DNA of 64,000 bases from Paulownia fortunei. Lineage: Eukaryota > Streptophyta > Magnoliopsida > Lamiales > Paulowniaceae. The stretch is taken from contig CM033109.1 of assembly GCA_019321725.1 (NCBI GenBank), positions 20,739,993 through 20,803,992 on the forward strand, read 5' to 3'. A program made the position numbers and the translations under genes. The first letter of the stretch is position 1. Each line of letters starts with the position of its first letter. The notes below the pieces were generated by a model. It was not told the DNA's origin and ran no database searches. It saw nothing but the letters and a program-made list of their open reading frames with translations. Positions 36,666-48,174 of this stretch are shown piece by piece.

Positions 36666-36840
36666 TGATGTTGTTGAACTCGAGACTACCTATCCAAGTT
36701 GGATTGATCGACCAGGTAACCAAGTATCCATACTAATCTCCACTCAAAACACACGTTAAACTTATTGGATGACTTCTAACTAAAATTCTCCGATGATTAA
36801 ATTAGGTGGAAAAATAGACAAATTACATTTATATACATCA
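36666..36840 (-). repeat. 5' LTR of the gypsy element, internally deleted
   Basis: Only 175 bp remain. Both ends match the 477-bp partner at 26163-26639, but about 300 bp between 'attaggtgga' and 'aatagacaaattac' are missing. The deletion removes the part that would hold the promoter. Confidence 0.85.
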
Positions 36841-39280
36841 ACCATATCCCTATCATATGAATAATAAGGGAATAATTAGGTCCGATTTCCTTTATTGACT
36901 CTATCAATTTCATGATTCATTTTGACTTAATCAAAAGTTTATGTTAGTTATAATAATGTTGGGAAAAGATTATGTTAGTTATAATAATTTTGGGAAACGA
37001 GAACGTGGACTTAAACTAGGAAGCGATATTTTCATCATCATAGAATGATGGTTTTTGTCATTTTATTAGTCAAAGATATGGGCTTAGAGAGATCAGCAGA
37101 TGACTTATTGATCAGTTCTTGCTTTTAGGTCATAGTCAAGGGACTTCCCCAGCCACATGCTCCCATATGTAACTGGCCAAACGACTTTGAACAAAAATTT
37201 AAATGGGTGATGTACATGATTGTTACCTCCTACAAGTCACCTGTGACATTTCTACTTAGTCGGTTAAGTCCAGGAAAACTTATGATGTAATGTGGCTCTT
37301 AGTGTGGAAACATATATTATGGATAGTCTGATTGGGTATTCCAAGTAGATATGTCATAGTTGTTGTAATCGCGTATAAAACTTAAACTCAAAAACTTCTT
37401 TTTGGTCAATATAAATCAAATATCAGAATCCATTTCAAGTTCAGTTCTTGATACGTGTAATTATATTCAAATTTGCTTACAGTTGAAACCAATCCAACCC
37501 GAATTCCTGGTACCAATATTTTGAGCTTCTTCATACTCAAAACTCAACGAAGTTTGAAAAAGAAAAAGATAAAGCGTATGCAGAACAGGATAGCCTCTTC
37601 AGGTCGATTGCACATTTTTTGTCACATTTTTTGTCACATTGCATATAACAAAAGATAGCCTAGCAAATGATGGGGTTGCCTTAGCTCCACGTATTAATTA
37701 CTAGATCAAATGTCTTGGTGCGGATGTCTTAAATGTGAAGCAAATTAATCGAAGCATGCAAGTTGTCAAAGTTGTAAAGAGACATGTCGTCACCTTCACC
37801 ACAACTAATATTCCCTTCTACTTACATACTCAGTTTCTTCTTCTGATTGAAATTTGTTTGTTTTTTAATATGAAGTTATTTGTTTATTTTTATTGGCAAT
37901 TATATTTCATCAGCAATGAAATCGTGGTAATGAGGGTATTGCATTTTCCCTCTTGCGCAAGAAATTAAATTACGTGTTAGGACTGGAAACTAAAGTCGTT
38001 GTTTCATTTAATGTATGACATTTTAATATTAAGGAATTGTTCGTTTACTTCTTGTTGAGGATATATTGGCATACTTCTGTCATTAACTAATTTGTTGGCA
38101 ATCCATGCAATGAAAAGAATATTAATAACAATATATCAAGTGAATATGCCAAGATTATTGCTAATTATGTACATTTAGTGATAACAAAATTTCTTTCACA
38201 AGTTTAACAGCGAAAAAAAAACTGTTCATAATTGTCATTATTGATAGTGACATATGTTATCACAACTCAGTGATAATAAAATTTATCATAATGATTTGTG
38301 ACTACATTTATATTGTCCTACACGTGTTTCACTAATAGTTAATAATAAAAACTTAAATACAATTTTTGTCGTTACTAAATTTATAAAAATTATTATTATA
38401 ACACAATAGAAAAAGTTACTAATTCATGTATATTATTACTAACCACATTTGTATTATGATTTTATCATTAATATTATTTTTTCTTTTAATGTTTCTTGAA
38501 CTATTGCTTTGACAAGAAACCCCCACCCCGCCCCACCTCATCCCACCCAAAATAAAAAGTGATGACCCATCAAATGTTCTTAATTGAGAATTTTATTCCC
38601 CTAGCTAGATTTAAAGAATAATAAAATTACTAATAACAACATAAAACAAAGTCTCTTGTGTCGAGCTCATTATAACATTATATAAAATACAAAATGCAAG
38701 CAAAGTTACGTTAGAATCAAGTTCTTTTGGACTCTTGGATATTGTTTGATCCTTAAATTAGAATTTGAAATATTTAAGTTCAAATTTGAACAATTTTTTA
38801 TCAATTCTAATTTCATGAGGTTGATTCCACGACTCCAAACACGGTATTAAAATGTTCATATCTTGGTTCTTGGCATTCTTGGTAAAAACATTTTGTGTTT
38901 TCAGGTTGTAGGATTGCTTTGGAGTTCTTAGTAGACTCTTTCTAAAATATTTATAATACAACTGCTATTTTGTCTTTCAACAAGGACTGGAACAAAGACT
39001 TTGAATTATGCTATTTCACCCCCACAATTTCCCAAAATTATATTCTTAGTTTTGCAAAACACTTGTCGCTACCGCATTGGGCCAAATTTTGGTCCTTCCC
39101 CTAAGTTTTAAGTATGTCTATATCTCTTATTGCTCCGATTTGAACAAGAGTTTTGTTTTGTTTTTATGCTTAAAAATTGAGATTAACATATTAATAAGTA
39201 TTATGTTTCCAAGATTTTGGCATAGAAGTTCACCATTTTGCCGACATAATATGGTTCATTTGAACTAAGTTCCAATTCAA
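36841..39280. repeat. Segmental duplication copy A, part 2
   Basis: It matches copy B first at 45195-46927 and then at 55641-56340. Shared blocks include 'atgaataataagg-aataattaggt', 'cttccccag-ccacatgct', 'cttgttgaggatatat', 'cataatgatttgtgacta', 'gtctttcaacaagga' and 'tgccgacataatatggttca'. It has no coding potential of note. It serves as the empty-site reference for the copia element in copy B. Confidence 0.87.
38113..38489. mobile_element. CACTA-like miniature element within duplication copy A (tentative)
   Basis: The ends are degraded forms of CACTACAAGAAAAA: CAATGAAAAGAAT on the left and TTTTTCTTTTAATG on the right. The interior has the 'gtgacatatgttatcac' and 'tttgtcgttactaaat' style typical of short plant CACTA derivatives. 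The copy B counterpart begins ACTAGTACAAGAAAAAAG at 46555, closer to the consensus terminus, which supports the call. Confidence 0.42.
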
Positions 39281-42200
39281 GTATTAATTTGGTTATTCTA
39301 TTTCAAACTGACGTTTATATTTTATATTATAAATTCATAAAAATGGCCAATCAAGTCGTGGAACCCAAGAAGAAGGAAGGTTGCTAAATGCTATAGCTAC
39401 CTTTCAAGGGTGTTTCTTGTTTGAATTGGAAAGGTTCTATTGTAAGCTCCAATATTGGACGCGTTTCAAGGCTATTCCTTAAGTTTTTCATGAGATTTTG
39501 TCAATCTTATATATATATATATATATATATATAGATTTAAAGATCAATAATGATAATTTTATAATATTACATATTCTCAATACTCAATATTTTTATTTTT
39601 ATTATTTTTACGATTCATCGACATCCAAAATGACAGGTGCGCAATAATGAGCCCCGCATTCAAAGTTGATGAATGTTTACAAAAAAATATTGAAAAACAC
39701 TATAGTAAAATAGATATACGTACGCAATAAAAAAATAAAAAAATAAACCGTCCAAAACCATCAAAACCACATCAATTTTGAGGGCAATTAATTATATGAT
39801 GATTTCTAAACGCACACCAATGAGCCCCATATTTTAAGGCGAGAAATGTTTAGAAAAAATAAAAAAACAAATAAACAATAAAAATATCAAGGAACACTTA
39901 AATTAAGCGAACAAACGTTTAACATATATGATAATACACACTTTTTCAGTAATGTATATGAAAAGAACAACATGTATATCAATGCTTATTTTTAAAGCTT
40001 AAATAACAAATCAACAGAGATTAACTAAAACTGACCTGGTCTAAAATGAGCATATTGAATTTTAACAAAATCACTTAACTATTCTCAATAGATGTGCACC
40101 CACATATATACTAGAAAATCTTTTAAATATACATTGTTGTAATTTATAAGAAAGTTTTTTTTATAATATTAGTTAGTAAGACAAAGGTTTGAAATGCTTG
40201 AAAAATTATGTTATAGTTATTTAACATTTAATTATTTTTTGCAAAGGTGTCATTAAATATTTATGATGCAATGTGAGAAAAAAAAAAATATAAACAACAC
40301 TAATTTTAGGCACTTAAAATGCATACATTATACATATACATATATATAATACCTAATAAAAAATGTAGTTAAATATATAAATTCACATCGAATTTATCAA
40401 TAAGTTCAACTAATTACAATAACTGGCGTTGGCTATAATATTCTTTAAGGCTAGATAACCTTTGCACCAAATAGTTATTGCCTTGAAAAACTTTTATCCA
40501 TATCTGACCAAATAAAGTTCCTATTACACATATATTTAGAGTAGAAAAGGTCACACATTTTACTCAAAGCATTTATTATTGATCATAAGAACAGTTTGAA
40601 ACAGTCTCAATCCTTTTCTGCATTATTTAATTTAGCTCTTGTTCTAAATGGTTGGTTGTGCCTTAAATTACTAGGGACTGTAAAAGTACATTTGAAATGG
40701 TCTTACATTCAATATGGATCAGAAATTTTGAATTATTACTTCTTCTTTTTTTGTATAATAAGTAAAAATGATTTTCATACAAACAAACATGTTCTCAATT
40801 ATTAAAAAAAAAAAAAACTTTTTCTCGAATTTGATAACTTGCATAGTTACTAAATTTTACATAAATTATTTCGATTCTCCACTTTTATTTGATTCTTTAT
40901 TTCATAACTTTCAATTTGATTTAAGTTTTATTTTCTTCTTTTCATTTTGTTGCAATGAATCATGCAACCAATTATTTTATTCGTTGTACCCACTTTTTTT
41001 CCTAACATACCTTCTAATTTTTTTGAAAAAAAAAAAAAATATGGCTGCAGTATGTATTGCATCAAGATTTTCAAAATACGACCAACTATTTTTATGCACG
41101 TAACAATTAGGTATGAAAGAAAGGGACAATTATCGTAGTTAGAAATATTAAGATTAATTTCTTTTTTGTCTGTAATATATGGATGTGACATAGTCGCCAA
41201 CAATATAACTACAAAAATTGACCGGAATCATTTAAAATATGACTTAATGATTTAAAATAAATCATAGACCAGTATAGTTGACCAATCTTTGTTGACCAAG
41301 GAAAGCAAGAATGAAAGTTACCTTGTGACAAGTATCTTATAGTACCACAAGGCTTAGCTTGCAGTTAATATTTGTCTTATATGTCGAGGGCAATTTTATG
41401 TCTTTCATTTGAATAGTGTTTAAATGAATTTATAAGCAAGTAGAGGTATATATATAATAATATTATAAAATAAAATAAAATAAAAATATCATCACGTATG
41501 ATTCGATAATTTAATCTTATCTAAATAGTATCTGAATAATGGCAAGAAATGATCAGTCCGACAATTAATATTAAAAAAAACTTATGAATTGCTAATCGTA
41601 TAGTAAAGATTTAAATTTTTTATTAAATTTATTAATATCAATTTAAGTAACAATAGAATCATGAAGGCGAGCCATAACAAAACCATGATTTTTGTTTGAA
41701 AGGAAGTTATCAAAACTATTATCCTTAATTCAATAACTACTAATTTATGGTATTTATTTATGAATCAATGACAATAGAGGCATTCCCCATAGTTTTAGAA
41801 TTACGGCTAACTCATGTCAATTATATATAGGATTTGGATGTTCTAGCCAAAATATATTCATATTATTGTTTTAAAAAAATCATAGTTGATAATTAATTGT
41901 GTCGGTTTATCATTTTAAATGAAATAATAATTTAAAAAAGATAAAATAAAAAATATTAATTGTAATAGAGAATATGAATCGAATATCTAGTTCACATTAT
42001 GTAATAAGTTATAGACATAAAAATAAGAATATATGTTTGGGTGGATGAGAATTTGTTTAACATTACCAAAACACAAATCCACCAAATTAATGCGTCAAAA
42101 ACATGCCAACTCTCCCAGCCACAGACAACCTGGTAAAAGTTTCCCAACAGTATCCATCTCCAGTTCATTGTTATTTTCGACGCTGTACAAAAACTAACAG

Positions 42201-42353
42201 ACGCCCACACCCAGTGACCCAATCGCCTTTGTCACCCAGATTATTACTATTCCTCTATTCCCATGAAAATGCAAGGAAATTCAAAGAATGACGCCTACAC
42301 CGCGTCTGCCTTTCCAAACCCTTCTCTTTGGTAAGTCAAATCCTCTCTACCCC
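39281..42353. other. Intergenic region upstream of EXO70
   Basis: About 3 kb without recognisable genes. It contains a (TA)13 microsatellite at 39508-39533 and long A and T runs near 40270, 40803 and 41027. The last few hundred bases are presumably the distal EXO70 promoter, but I recognise no specific elements there. Confidence 0.55.
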
Positions 42354-42580
42354 TCTATATACTATATATATACCCCCTTCCCCTCTTCCATTTCTTATAA
42401 TCTAGAACTTCTCTCTCTCTCTCTCTCTCTCTCTAAAAGTCTCAATCAACAGACAAATCTGAAATCACCAGAAACTCTCCATATTTTCCACTCATACTCA
42501 GTTACTTGTTCCTCTTCAACACCATCATTCACTTCACAAATTTCAAACCATAATAATCTCTCATCGTTACGGCAAATAAA
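42354..42580 (+). promoter_or_regulatory. EXO70 core promoter and leader with CT microsatellite
   Basis: A TATATATATA stretch at 42363-42372 lies about 210 bp before the start codon. (CT)12 at 42411-42434 follows, the pyrimidine-patch arrangement common just after plant transcription starts. No ATG lies between the CT tract and the start at 42581, so the main start would be the first AUG in a transcript beginning near here. The transcription start itself is inferred. Confidence 0.65.
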
Positions 42581-44521
42581 ATGAAGGGTTCATTGTTTTC
42601 CAGCAGGGCTTCTTCTCCATCGCATTCTTCACATCATCAGAGCTACGTCTCTCCTTCTTCCACGCCGCCCCGCGCCAGCCACACTTTCTCTGAGACGATG
42701 ATGGAGGAAAACATCGACTATGCGGAAGCCGTAATCAGGAAATGGGATTTGAAAGCCCATAAACATGAGAAATTCTCACCCCTCTTTGTTGATGACAGAA
42801 AGGAGGCGAAAAGATTTCTTGAAGCAGTGTGTGGTTTGCAGAGCGCCATGCACTATTATGTGAAGCTCAGTTCCAGCTCTGAGAAACTCATCAGAGCTCA
42901 GAACTTGATGCAGATTGCAATCAAGAGACTGGAGAAGGAGTTCTACGTCATTTTATCAGCAAACAAGAAAAATCTTGATTCTGAATCGGTCTCCGGCCGG
43001 TCCTCCAGGGCTTCAGCCAGGTCTAGCATTTCGGACTTTTATGAAGATGAAATTTCCGAAGAGGAAGAGAGCACGACGCCTTCTCGTACACCGCCTCGTA
43101 CTCCGCCTCGAGGTGGGAATTCCATTTCGGAAGCTGAGAGAGCTTCCGATATTGCCATGGCGGATTTGAAGAGTATTGCCGACTGTATGATTGCCTCTGG
43201 TTATGGAAAAGAATGCGTCAACATTTACAAACTCATCAGAAAATCGATAATTGATGAAACGTTGTACTATTTGGGAGTTGAAAAATTGAACCATTCTCAG
43301 ATGCAGAAAATGGAATGGAATGTTTTAGAGCCGAAAATCAAGAGCTGGCTACACGCAGTAACAATTGCAGTAAAAACCCTCTTTTACGGCGAAAGGATTC
43401 TCTGCGATATCGTCTTCTCCTCCTCGGAAAAGATTGCGGAGTCGTGTTTCACCGAGATTTCTAGAGATGCAGCTGTGAATTTGTTTAGTTTCGCCGAAAA
43501 TTTCGGGAAGAGCAAGAAAATTCTGTCGCCGGAGAAAATGTTCCGCGCGCTGGATCTTTACGAGGCAATCTCCGACCTGTGGCCGGAGATTGAATCGGTT
43601 TTTTCTCACGACTCGTTGCTGGCGGTGAGGTCGGAGGCGGTGGCGGCGCTGGTGAAGCTCGGCGAAGCTGTGAGCATTATGTTGACCCAATTTGAGGCGG
43701 CAATTCAGAAGGACTCCTCAAAAACGCCGTCCGGAGGCGGCGTCCATCCGCTCACTCGCTACGTGATGAATTTCCTCGTTTTCCTCGGCGATTATAGCGG
43801 TGCAGTCTCCGTCATAGTAGCGGACTGGCCAGCGAACGCGCAGACTCCTTTGCCGGAATCTTATTTCTCCAGCCCCACCTCAGGCGGCGGAGAGGACCCG
43901 TCGGCGGCGGCAATCACCGCCAGACTGGCGTGGCAGATTCTCATTCTCCTCTGTAAGCTCGATGGCAAAGCTGTGCTGTACAACGACGTCGCACTGTCCT
44001 ACTTATTCTTGGCGAACAACTTGAACTACGTCGTTTCCAAGGTCCGGAACTCCAGTCTAGGGCTCCTAATGGGACCCGAATGGATCTGGAAGAACCGATC
44101 AAAGGTCAACCAATACTTAGCCAACTACGAGAGGATGGGATGGAGTAAAGTGATTTCCTCATTACCCGAGGATCCAACTGCCGAGATTCCTCCTCAGCAA
44201 GTGAAGGAATGCTTCAAAACATTTTACCTAGGCTTCGAGGAGGCATACAAGAAGCAGACTTCGTGGGTCATACCCGACCCGAAACTGCGTGACGAGGTGA
44301 AAATCTCTCTAGCGAGAAAAATCGTCCCGAGTTATCAGGCCTTTTACCAAAAACATAGAGGGAAGTTCACTAGGGAAGTTGGGGAGGAGTCAATTGTCAG
44401 ATATGCCCCGGAGGATTTGAATAATTACTTGTCGGACTTGTTTTTTGCTGTTGCTGGAACTAGTAGGACCTCGTCGAATGAGACTTATCCTGAATCATCA
44501 TTGTCATCGCGCGGTCGTTGA
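42581..44521 (+). CDS. EXO70: Exocyst complex component EXO70 (EXO70H-like)
   Basis: The 646-residue intact protein is encoded by one exon, as in many plant EXO70 paralogues. It has a Ser-rich N-terminus (1-38), then 'EENIDYAEAVIRKWDLK' (42-58) as in EXO70H proteins, and helical N-domain sequence to about 130. An acidic linker with three TPPR-type repeats (about 153-178) follows. The C-terminal Exo70 fold runs from about 240 to 630, with 'EWIWKNRSKVNQYL' and 'VRYAPEDLNNYLSDLFF' near the end. EXO70 binds phosphoinositides and the exocyst core and tethers secretory vesicles at the plasma membrane; H-clade members are linked to defence and trichome or root-hair secretion. The ATG at 42581 has A at -3 and is the first in the inferred mRNA. 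Its codons are far more GC-rich than the surroundings. The family call is firm; the clade is less so. Confidence 0.97.
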   Translation: MKGSLFSSRASSPSHSSHHQSYVSPSSTPPRASHTFSETMMEENIDYAEAVIRKWDLKAHKHEKFSPLFVDDRKEAKRFLEAVCGLQSAMHYYVKLSSSSEKLIRAQNLMQIAIKRLEKEFYVILSANKKNLDSESVSGRSSRASARSSISDFYEDEISEEEESTTPSRTPPRTPPRGGNSISEAERASDIAMADLKSIADCMIASGYGKECVNIYKLIRKSIIDETLYYLGVEKLNHSQMQKMEWNVLEPKIKSWLHAVTIAVKTLFYGERILCDIVFSSSEKIAESCFTEISRDAAVNLFSFAENFGKSKKILSPEKMFRALDLYEAISDLWPEIESVFSHDSLLAVRSEAVAALVKLGEAVSIMLTQFEAAIQKDSSKTPSGGGVHPLTRYVMNFLVFLGDYSGAVSVIVADWPANAQTPLPESYFSSPTSGGGEDPSAAAITARLAWQILILLCKLDGKAVLYNDVALSYLFLANNLNYVVSKVRNSSLGLLMGPEWIWKNRSKVNQYLANYERMGWSKVISSLPEDPTAEIPPQQVKECFKTFYLGFEEAYKKQTSWVIPDPKLRDEVKISLARKIVPSYQAFYQKHRGKFTREVGEESIVRYAPEDLNNYLSDLFFAVAGTSRTSSNETYPESSLSSRGR

Positions 44522-44781
44522 TGGAATAATCAGCTTTTGGAAATGGCCGGCTGCCGTCCGTATATGTATAGTTGGCACCTCTAGGTGAAAAATGACTTGA
44601 GAGTTATTTTGTGTGTATAAGAAACAAACTGCAAGTTGTAGAGAAAATGACCCTTTTTAAGGGACCTTTTGATTGTATAATACTTGTACAATTTGGTGTA
44701 ATGACAATGCAGATTCTTTGGAAGAGAATGAATTATATGATAGCTTTTTGCACTTTGATGGCTGCCACTGTAATGGAGCTG
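44522..44781 (+). other. EXO70 3' flank
   Basis: This holds the probable 3' UTR, directly followed by duplication copy B. The short open frames overlapping here are not conserved proteins. Confidence 0.5.
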
Positions 44782-45945
44782 AATCCTGGATTTTTGCAAG
44801 CCCAGTTAGTCCTAAATGCAATTCTAGTACTTCGGTTTCTGTAAGATATGGGCTCGAATCTTGCTAACAGTAGTTCATGGAAAAAGTTGAATTAACACTG
44901 TTTTTAGTGCAACTACACACTTATTGTTTGGCGATCTCCATCCTTCTTTAATCCGAAGGTGATGTCCACGGTTAAACTCATTTTTGGTCTAGGTGCCAAT
45001 GTTGATTAGTTTATCACCAAAAGGATCACGGTTTCTCTAATTAAATTGCAAATATATTTTTCCAGTCCTTGATAGCTTCTGGTATTCTTGTTGTCATTGT
45101 CTTAACAAAAAAAGTAAAGTCAGTTCTTTCTACATTGGTATGTCAATAAAGTCGTTGTCGAAAATAGTAAGATAAACAGTCATCAATCAAGGACCTATCC
45201 ATATCATATGAATAATAAGGAAATAATTAGGTCTGAGTTCCTTTCTTGACTTGATCAACTTAATAATTTTATTTTGACTTAACCCAAAAGATTATGTAAG
45301 TTATAATTATGTTCGGAATCGTAAACATGGACTTCAACTAGGAAGTGATTTTTCATCATCTTTGAATGATGGTTTTTTTCATTTTATTAGTCAAAAATAT
45401 ATAGGGTTACAAAGATCAGCAGAAGAATTATTGAATCAGTTCTTGCTTTTAGGTCACAGTCAAGAGACTTCCCCAGCTACATGCTACCATATGTAACTGG
45501 CCCTACTGATTTTTGATTAATTGGATTGGTGATGATGTTAACTACATAGTTGTACAGGTCACCTGTGACATTTCTACTTAGTCTCTTAAAATAGAAATTT
45601 GTATTATGGATAATATAACTGGGTATTTGAAATAAATATGTTAACAAAATTTAGGATAAAATATATTATACCATTAAACTATTCCCATGATGGCAAACAC
45701 CCCAGTAAGCTAAATATATCAAGAATTGAACTAGAAATTGCATTCTGATATTTGGTTTATGTTGACCAAACAAGTTTGCTCAAATTTTTGTCCAGTCCAA
45801 AAAAGATTCGAACCTAAATTCGAATTACCATTATTTTCAAGCTCCTTCATTCTTAAAAATTCAATAAAAACAAGTAAAAAAAAAACATATGTATGATAGG
45901 ATAACCTCGATTGATCACACCAACTAGTGGTAGGGCAGGAGTGAT

Positions 45946-45952
45946 AAATGTT

Positions 45953-45983
<31 letters not shown>

Positions 45984-45990
45984 GGGGGGG
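45946..45990. repeat. (GT)n followed by a run of 24 G
   Basis: An alternating GT tract runs directly into 24 consecutive G residues (45967-45990), then a C-rich and T-rich stretch. Such a run can form G-quadruplexes and is prone to sequencing and replication slippage, so its exact length is uncertain. Confidence 0.9.
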
Positions 45991-46631
45991 ATCATTCCCC
46001 CTCTTCAATCGTATTTTTTTTTTTTTCCTTTTTTCTGTCTCTCTCTCCTCTTGATAAATATTACAAATAAGATATGGTTCGGCGATTCCTTGTATAACAT
46101 TGTTCAAGTTTCAAATAAAATTGTTTATTAATTTTGTTGCAAGTTAGGGATTTATATATACTCAATTTCTTATTCTTCATTGCAATTTTGTTTAACTTTT
46201 TCATCTGAACTTATTTGTATATTCTTAATTGCAATTATTTTTTATCGAGCAATTAAATCGTGGTAATGAGGGTAATTGCCAGCAAAGTTATTTAATTATT
46301 CTTATTCAAGAGTTCAAAAGATGCGTTAGAATCAACATCTTATTTAATTAACATTAAATAAGACACTTTGCCAAGAAATTAAATTGTTGAACAGAAGTAA
46401 CGTGTTAGGACTGGAAATTAAAATCGTTGTTACATTTAATGTATTCCACATCACGATCAACGATTACATTAATATTAAAGAATCGTCATCGCTACTTCTT
46501 GTTGAGGATATATACGCATAAATTTGTCATTAGTTAATTAGTTGGGGCAATACTAGTACAAGAAAAAAGAATCGAAAATATGTCAATTCAACAATGTCAT
46601 ACTTCTCACTAATTACATACATTTAATAACA

Positions 46632-46848
46632 ATTGGGGCGATGCCAAAAAAATGAATAACGAACGGCAAAAAATATTTTTTCTTAAAAACAGTAAATGAA
46701 GAGATGATTTTTAATATTTTGTGATAAATTTTTAAAATTTAATAATTTTATATATAAAATGTATCCTAATTAAAATAAATAAATTGGAGTTGAGGGATGA
46801 CTGTTGTCACCGCCCACCCACCCCAGCTCCGCCCCTTATGAGAAAGAT
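46632..46848. mobile_element. Small nested insertion in copy B (MITE-like, tentative)
   Basis: Compared with copy A near 38185, copy B has about 220 extra bases beginning GGGGCG and ending CTCCGCCCC, short inverted ends around an AT-rich interior. The right part resembles a common plant repeat with GGGGCGGAGCT. The comparison shows an insertion; the class is not established. Confidence 0.45.
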
Positions 46849-46927
46849 TTTTAGTGTCATAAAAGGATTGTCACAAGTTGGTAGTGATAAGAATTGTGCA
46901 TAAGTTATCACTATTGACAATTAGTAA

Positions 46928-47636
46928 TGTTGTGGAGTATTATGAAAAGTGATTAAAGGAAATATTTTACAAAGCAAAATCAAAAATTTTATAGGCTAGG
47001 CACATCTATAAAGATGTTATCTTTAAGGTATTAATTCCTCTCATTATGGTGTAAATGGTTTTCAAAGAATTAACCTTCAGGATACAAAACTATTTCTAAA
47101 ATAAATTCGAAAGTTACACTCCTTAGAATTTTTTGAAATAGAAATTACAAGTGTTTTATAAACTAAAAAGTTACAAAAAGAAAAGAAAGAAAAAATTCAA
47201 AGGGAAATTAATTATTTAGTTAACTACCTTATGCAGAGGGATGTATTTTTTCATGAAAAGATATATGTTGAAAACTTAAACTGATTTAATTGTTGAGGCC
47301 AGCCGAATTGGTTACCCGTCTCTCCTATTTTTCTTTCTTTATTTCTTTGTTTCTTATAGTATTATATATATATATATACAAATTTAAAACTATGAAGCTA
47401 TTTTGGTTTTCTTCCTTAATGAAGAGAAAGCTCCACAAGCTTGATTCAACTTTTCAAACTTGGACTTATTTATACACCTAAAAGAGTTCCAAAGTTCAAT
47501 GCAAAGACAATGTTGGACAAGTGTATGAATATGTGTGTCTAGCTAAAAATGATGCTCTCAATGTGGAATGCAACAATGCAATACAATAATCAATGTGGGA
47601 CAACATTATTATATGTAAATACATCAATATACAACA
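46928..47636 (-). repeat. 3' LTR of copia family 2
   Basis: Colinear with 55052-55635: shared 'ataaagatgttatctttaag', 'gaagctattttgg', 'gtgtctagctaaaaatgatg' and 'ttatatgtaaatacatcaat'. It is about 125 bp longer than the other LTR. The terminal inverted bases are TGTTGT/ACAACA. Confidence 0.92.
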
Positions 47637-48174
47637 ATCCCCCACTTATTTACATATAATAATAAAAATAAATACAACTTGTTTACATAGTGAATAGCCA
47701 TAAAGTGAACAAGCCTTTAACTTATGATTGAATGTGTAACACTAGGGAGACATATTCTCACTGTGTACAATTTCATGTTCCTTTTGTTTTTGGCAGCACT
47801 TTTGTTAAATGGGTCTTGTGCTAAATCCTGATTTTCACAAGTACTCTAGGATTTTACCGGTTAGTCCATAAGAAACGGCCTCTCACTTCTCTACTTGTAT
47901 AGGTAGACTTATCAAAAATGTCCATAACGCATTCCACAAATGCTATAAGTCTATTAAGGATTGTAAATCCAACTTACTCTTGTTATGGTAAATAAAGTGC
48001 ATATATCAGATATGAGACTTTCAAAATAGTATCACCCCCACTATTTTTAAAATATGCACTTGAAATGTATCCCAGTTTTCATTTCGCCAATGTCTAATAT
48101 TGAATTGCCTTTTTAACTCTCATACATAAGGCGACAAATGTATGACTTGTACCTTAAGATAGAGTTGGTTTCAA
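47637..48174. other. Copia family 2 sequence between RNase H and 3' LTR
   Basis: Non-coding 3' internal region. Just right of the LTR the minus strand reads a purine-rich tract (complement of CCCCCACTT, 47639-47647), the likely polypurine tract. The rest has no signal I can name. Confidence 0.5.

Larger units (their letters stand above)
26163..36840 (-). mobile_element. Ty3/gypsy retrotransposon, Tat-like, degenerate, with nested insertions
   Basis: Read on the minus strand: 5' LTR 36840-36666, primer-binding site, gag, protease fragment, partial reverse transcriptase, RNase H, integrase, a long region with an antisense accessory ORF, and the 3' LTR 26639-26163. The flanks ACCGT (26158-26162) and ACCAT (36841-36845) fit a 5-bp target duplication with one change. 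Copy B of the duplication shows the uninterrupted site near 45190. RT-RNaseH-integrase order is that of Ty3/gypsy. The VDDMLVKS box and an antisense ORF before the 3' LTR are typical of the Tat lineage. A hAT element and a copia solo LTR are nested inside. Confidence 0.92.
44782..46927. repeat. Segmental duplication copy B, part 1
   Basis: It is the counterpart of 25249-26162 plus 36841-38290. Between 45187 and 45215 it reads continuously across the point where the gypsy element sits in copy A, so it preserves the pre-insertion site. It is cut at 46927 by a copia element and resumes at 55641. It carries its own later changes: a poly-G tract, a small inversion and a 220-bp insertion. Confidence 0.87.

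Noticed and set aside
42288..42584. 98-codon open frame overlapping the EXO70 start codon by ATGA
   Set aside because: Its ATG lies upstream of the likely TATA box and CT tract, so it would not be in the mRNA. Composition is that of a pyrimidine-rich promoter and leader, and I see no conserved domain.
43349..43690. Minus-strand frames inside EXO70
   Set aside because: These are antisense shadows of a GC-richer coding region, without similarity to known proteins.
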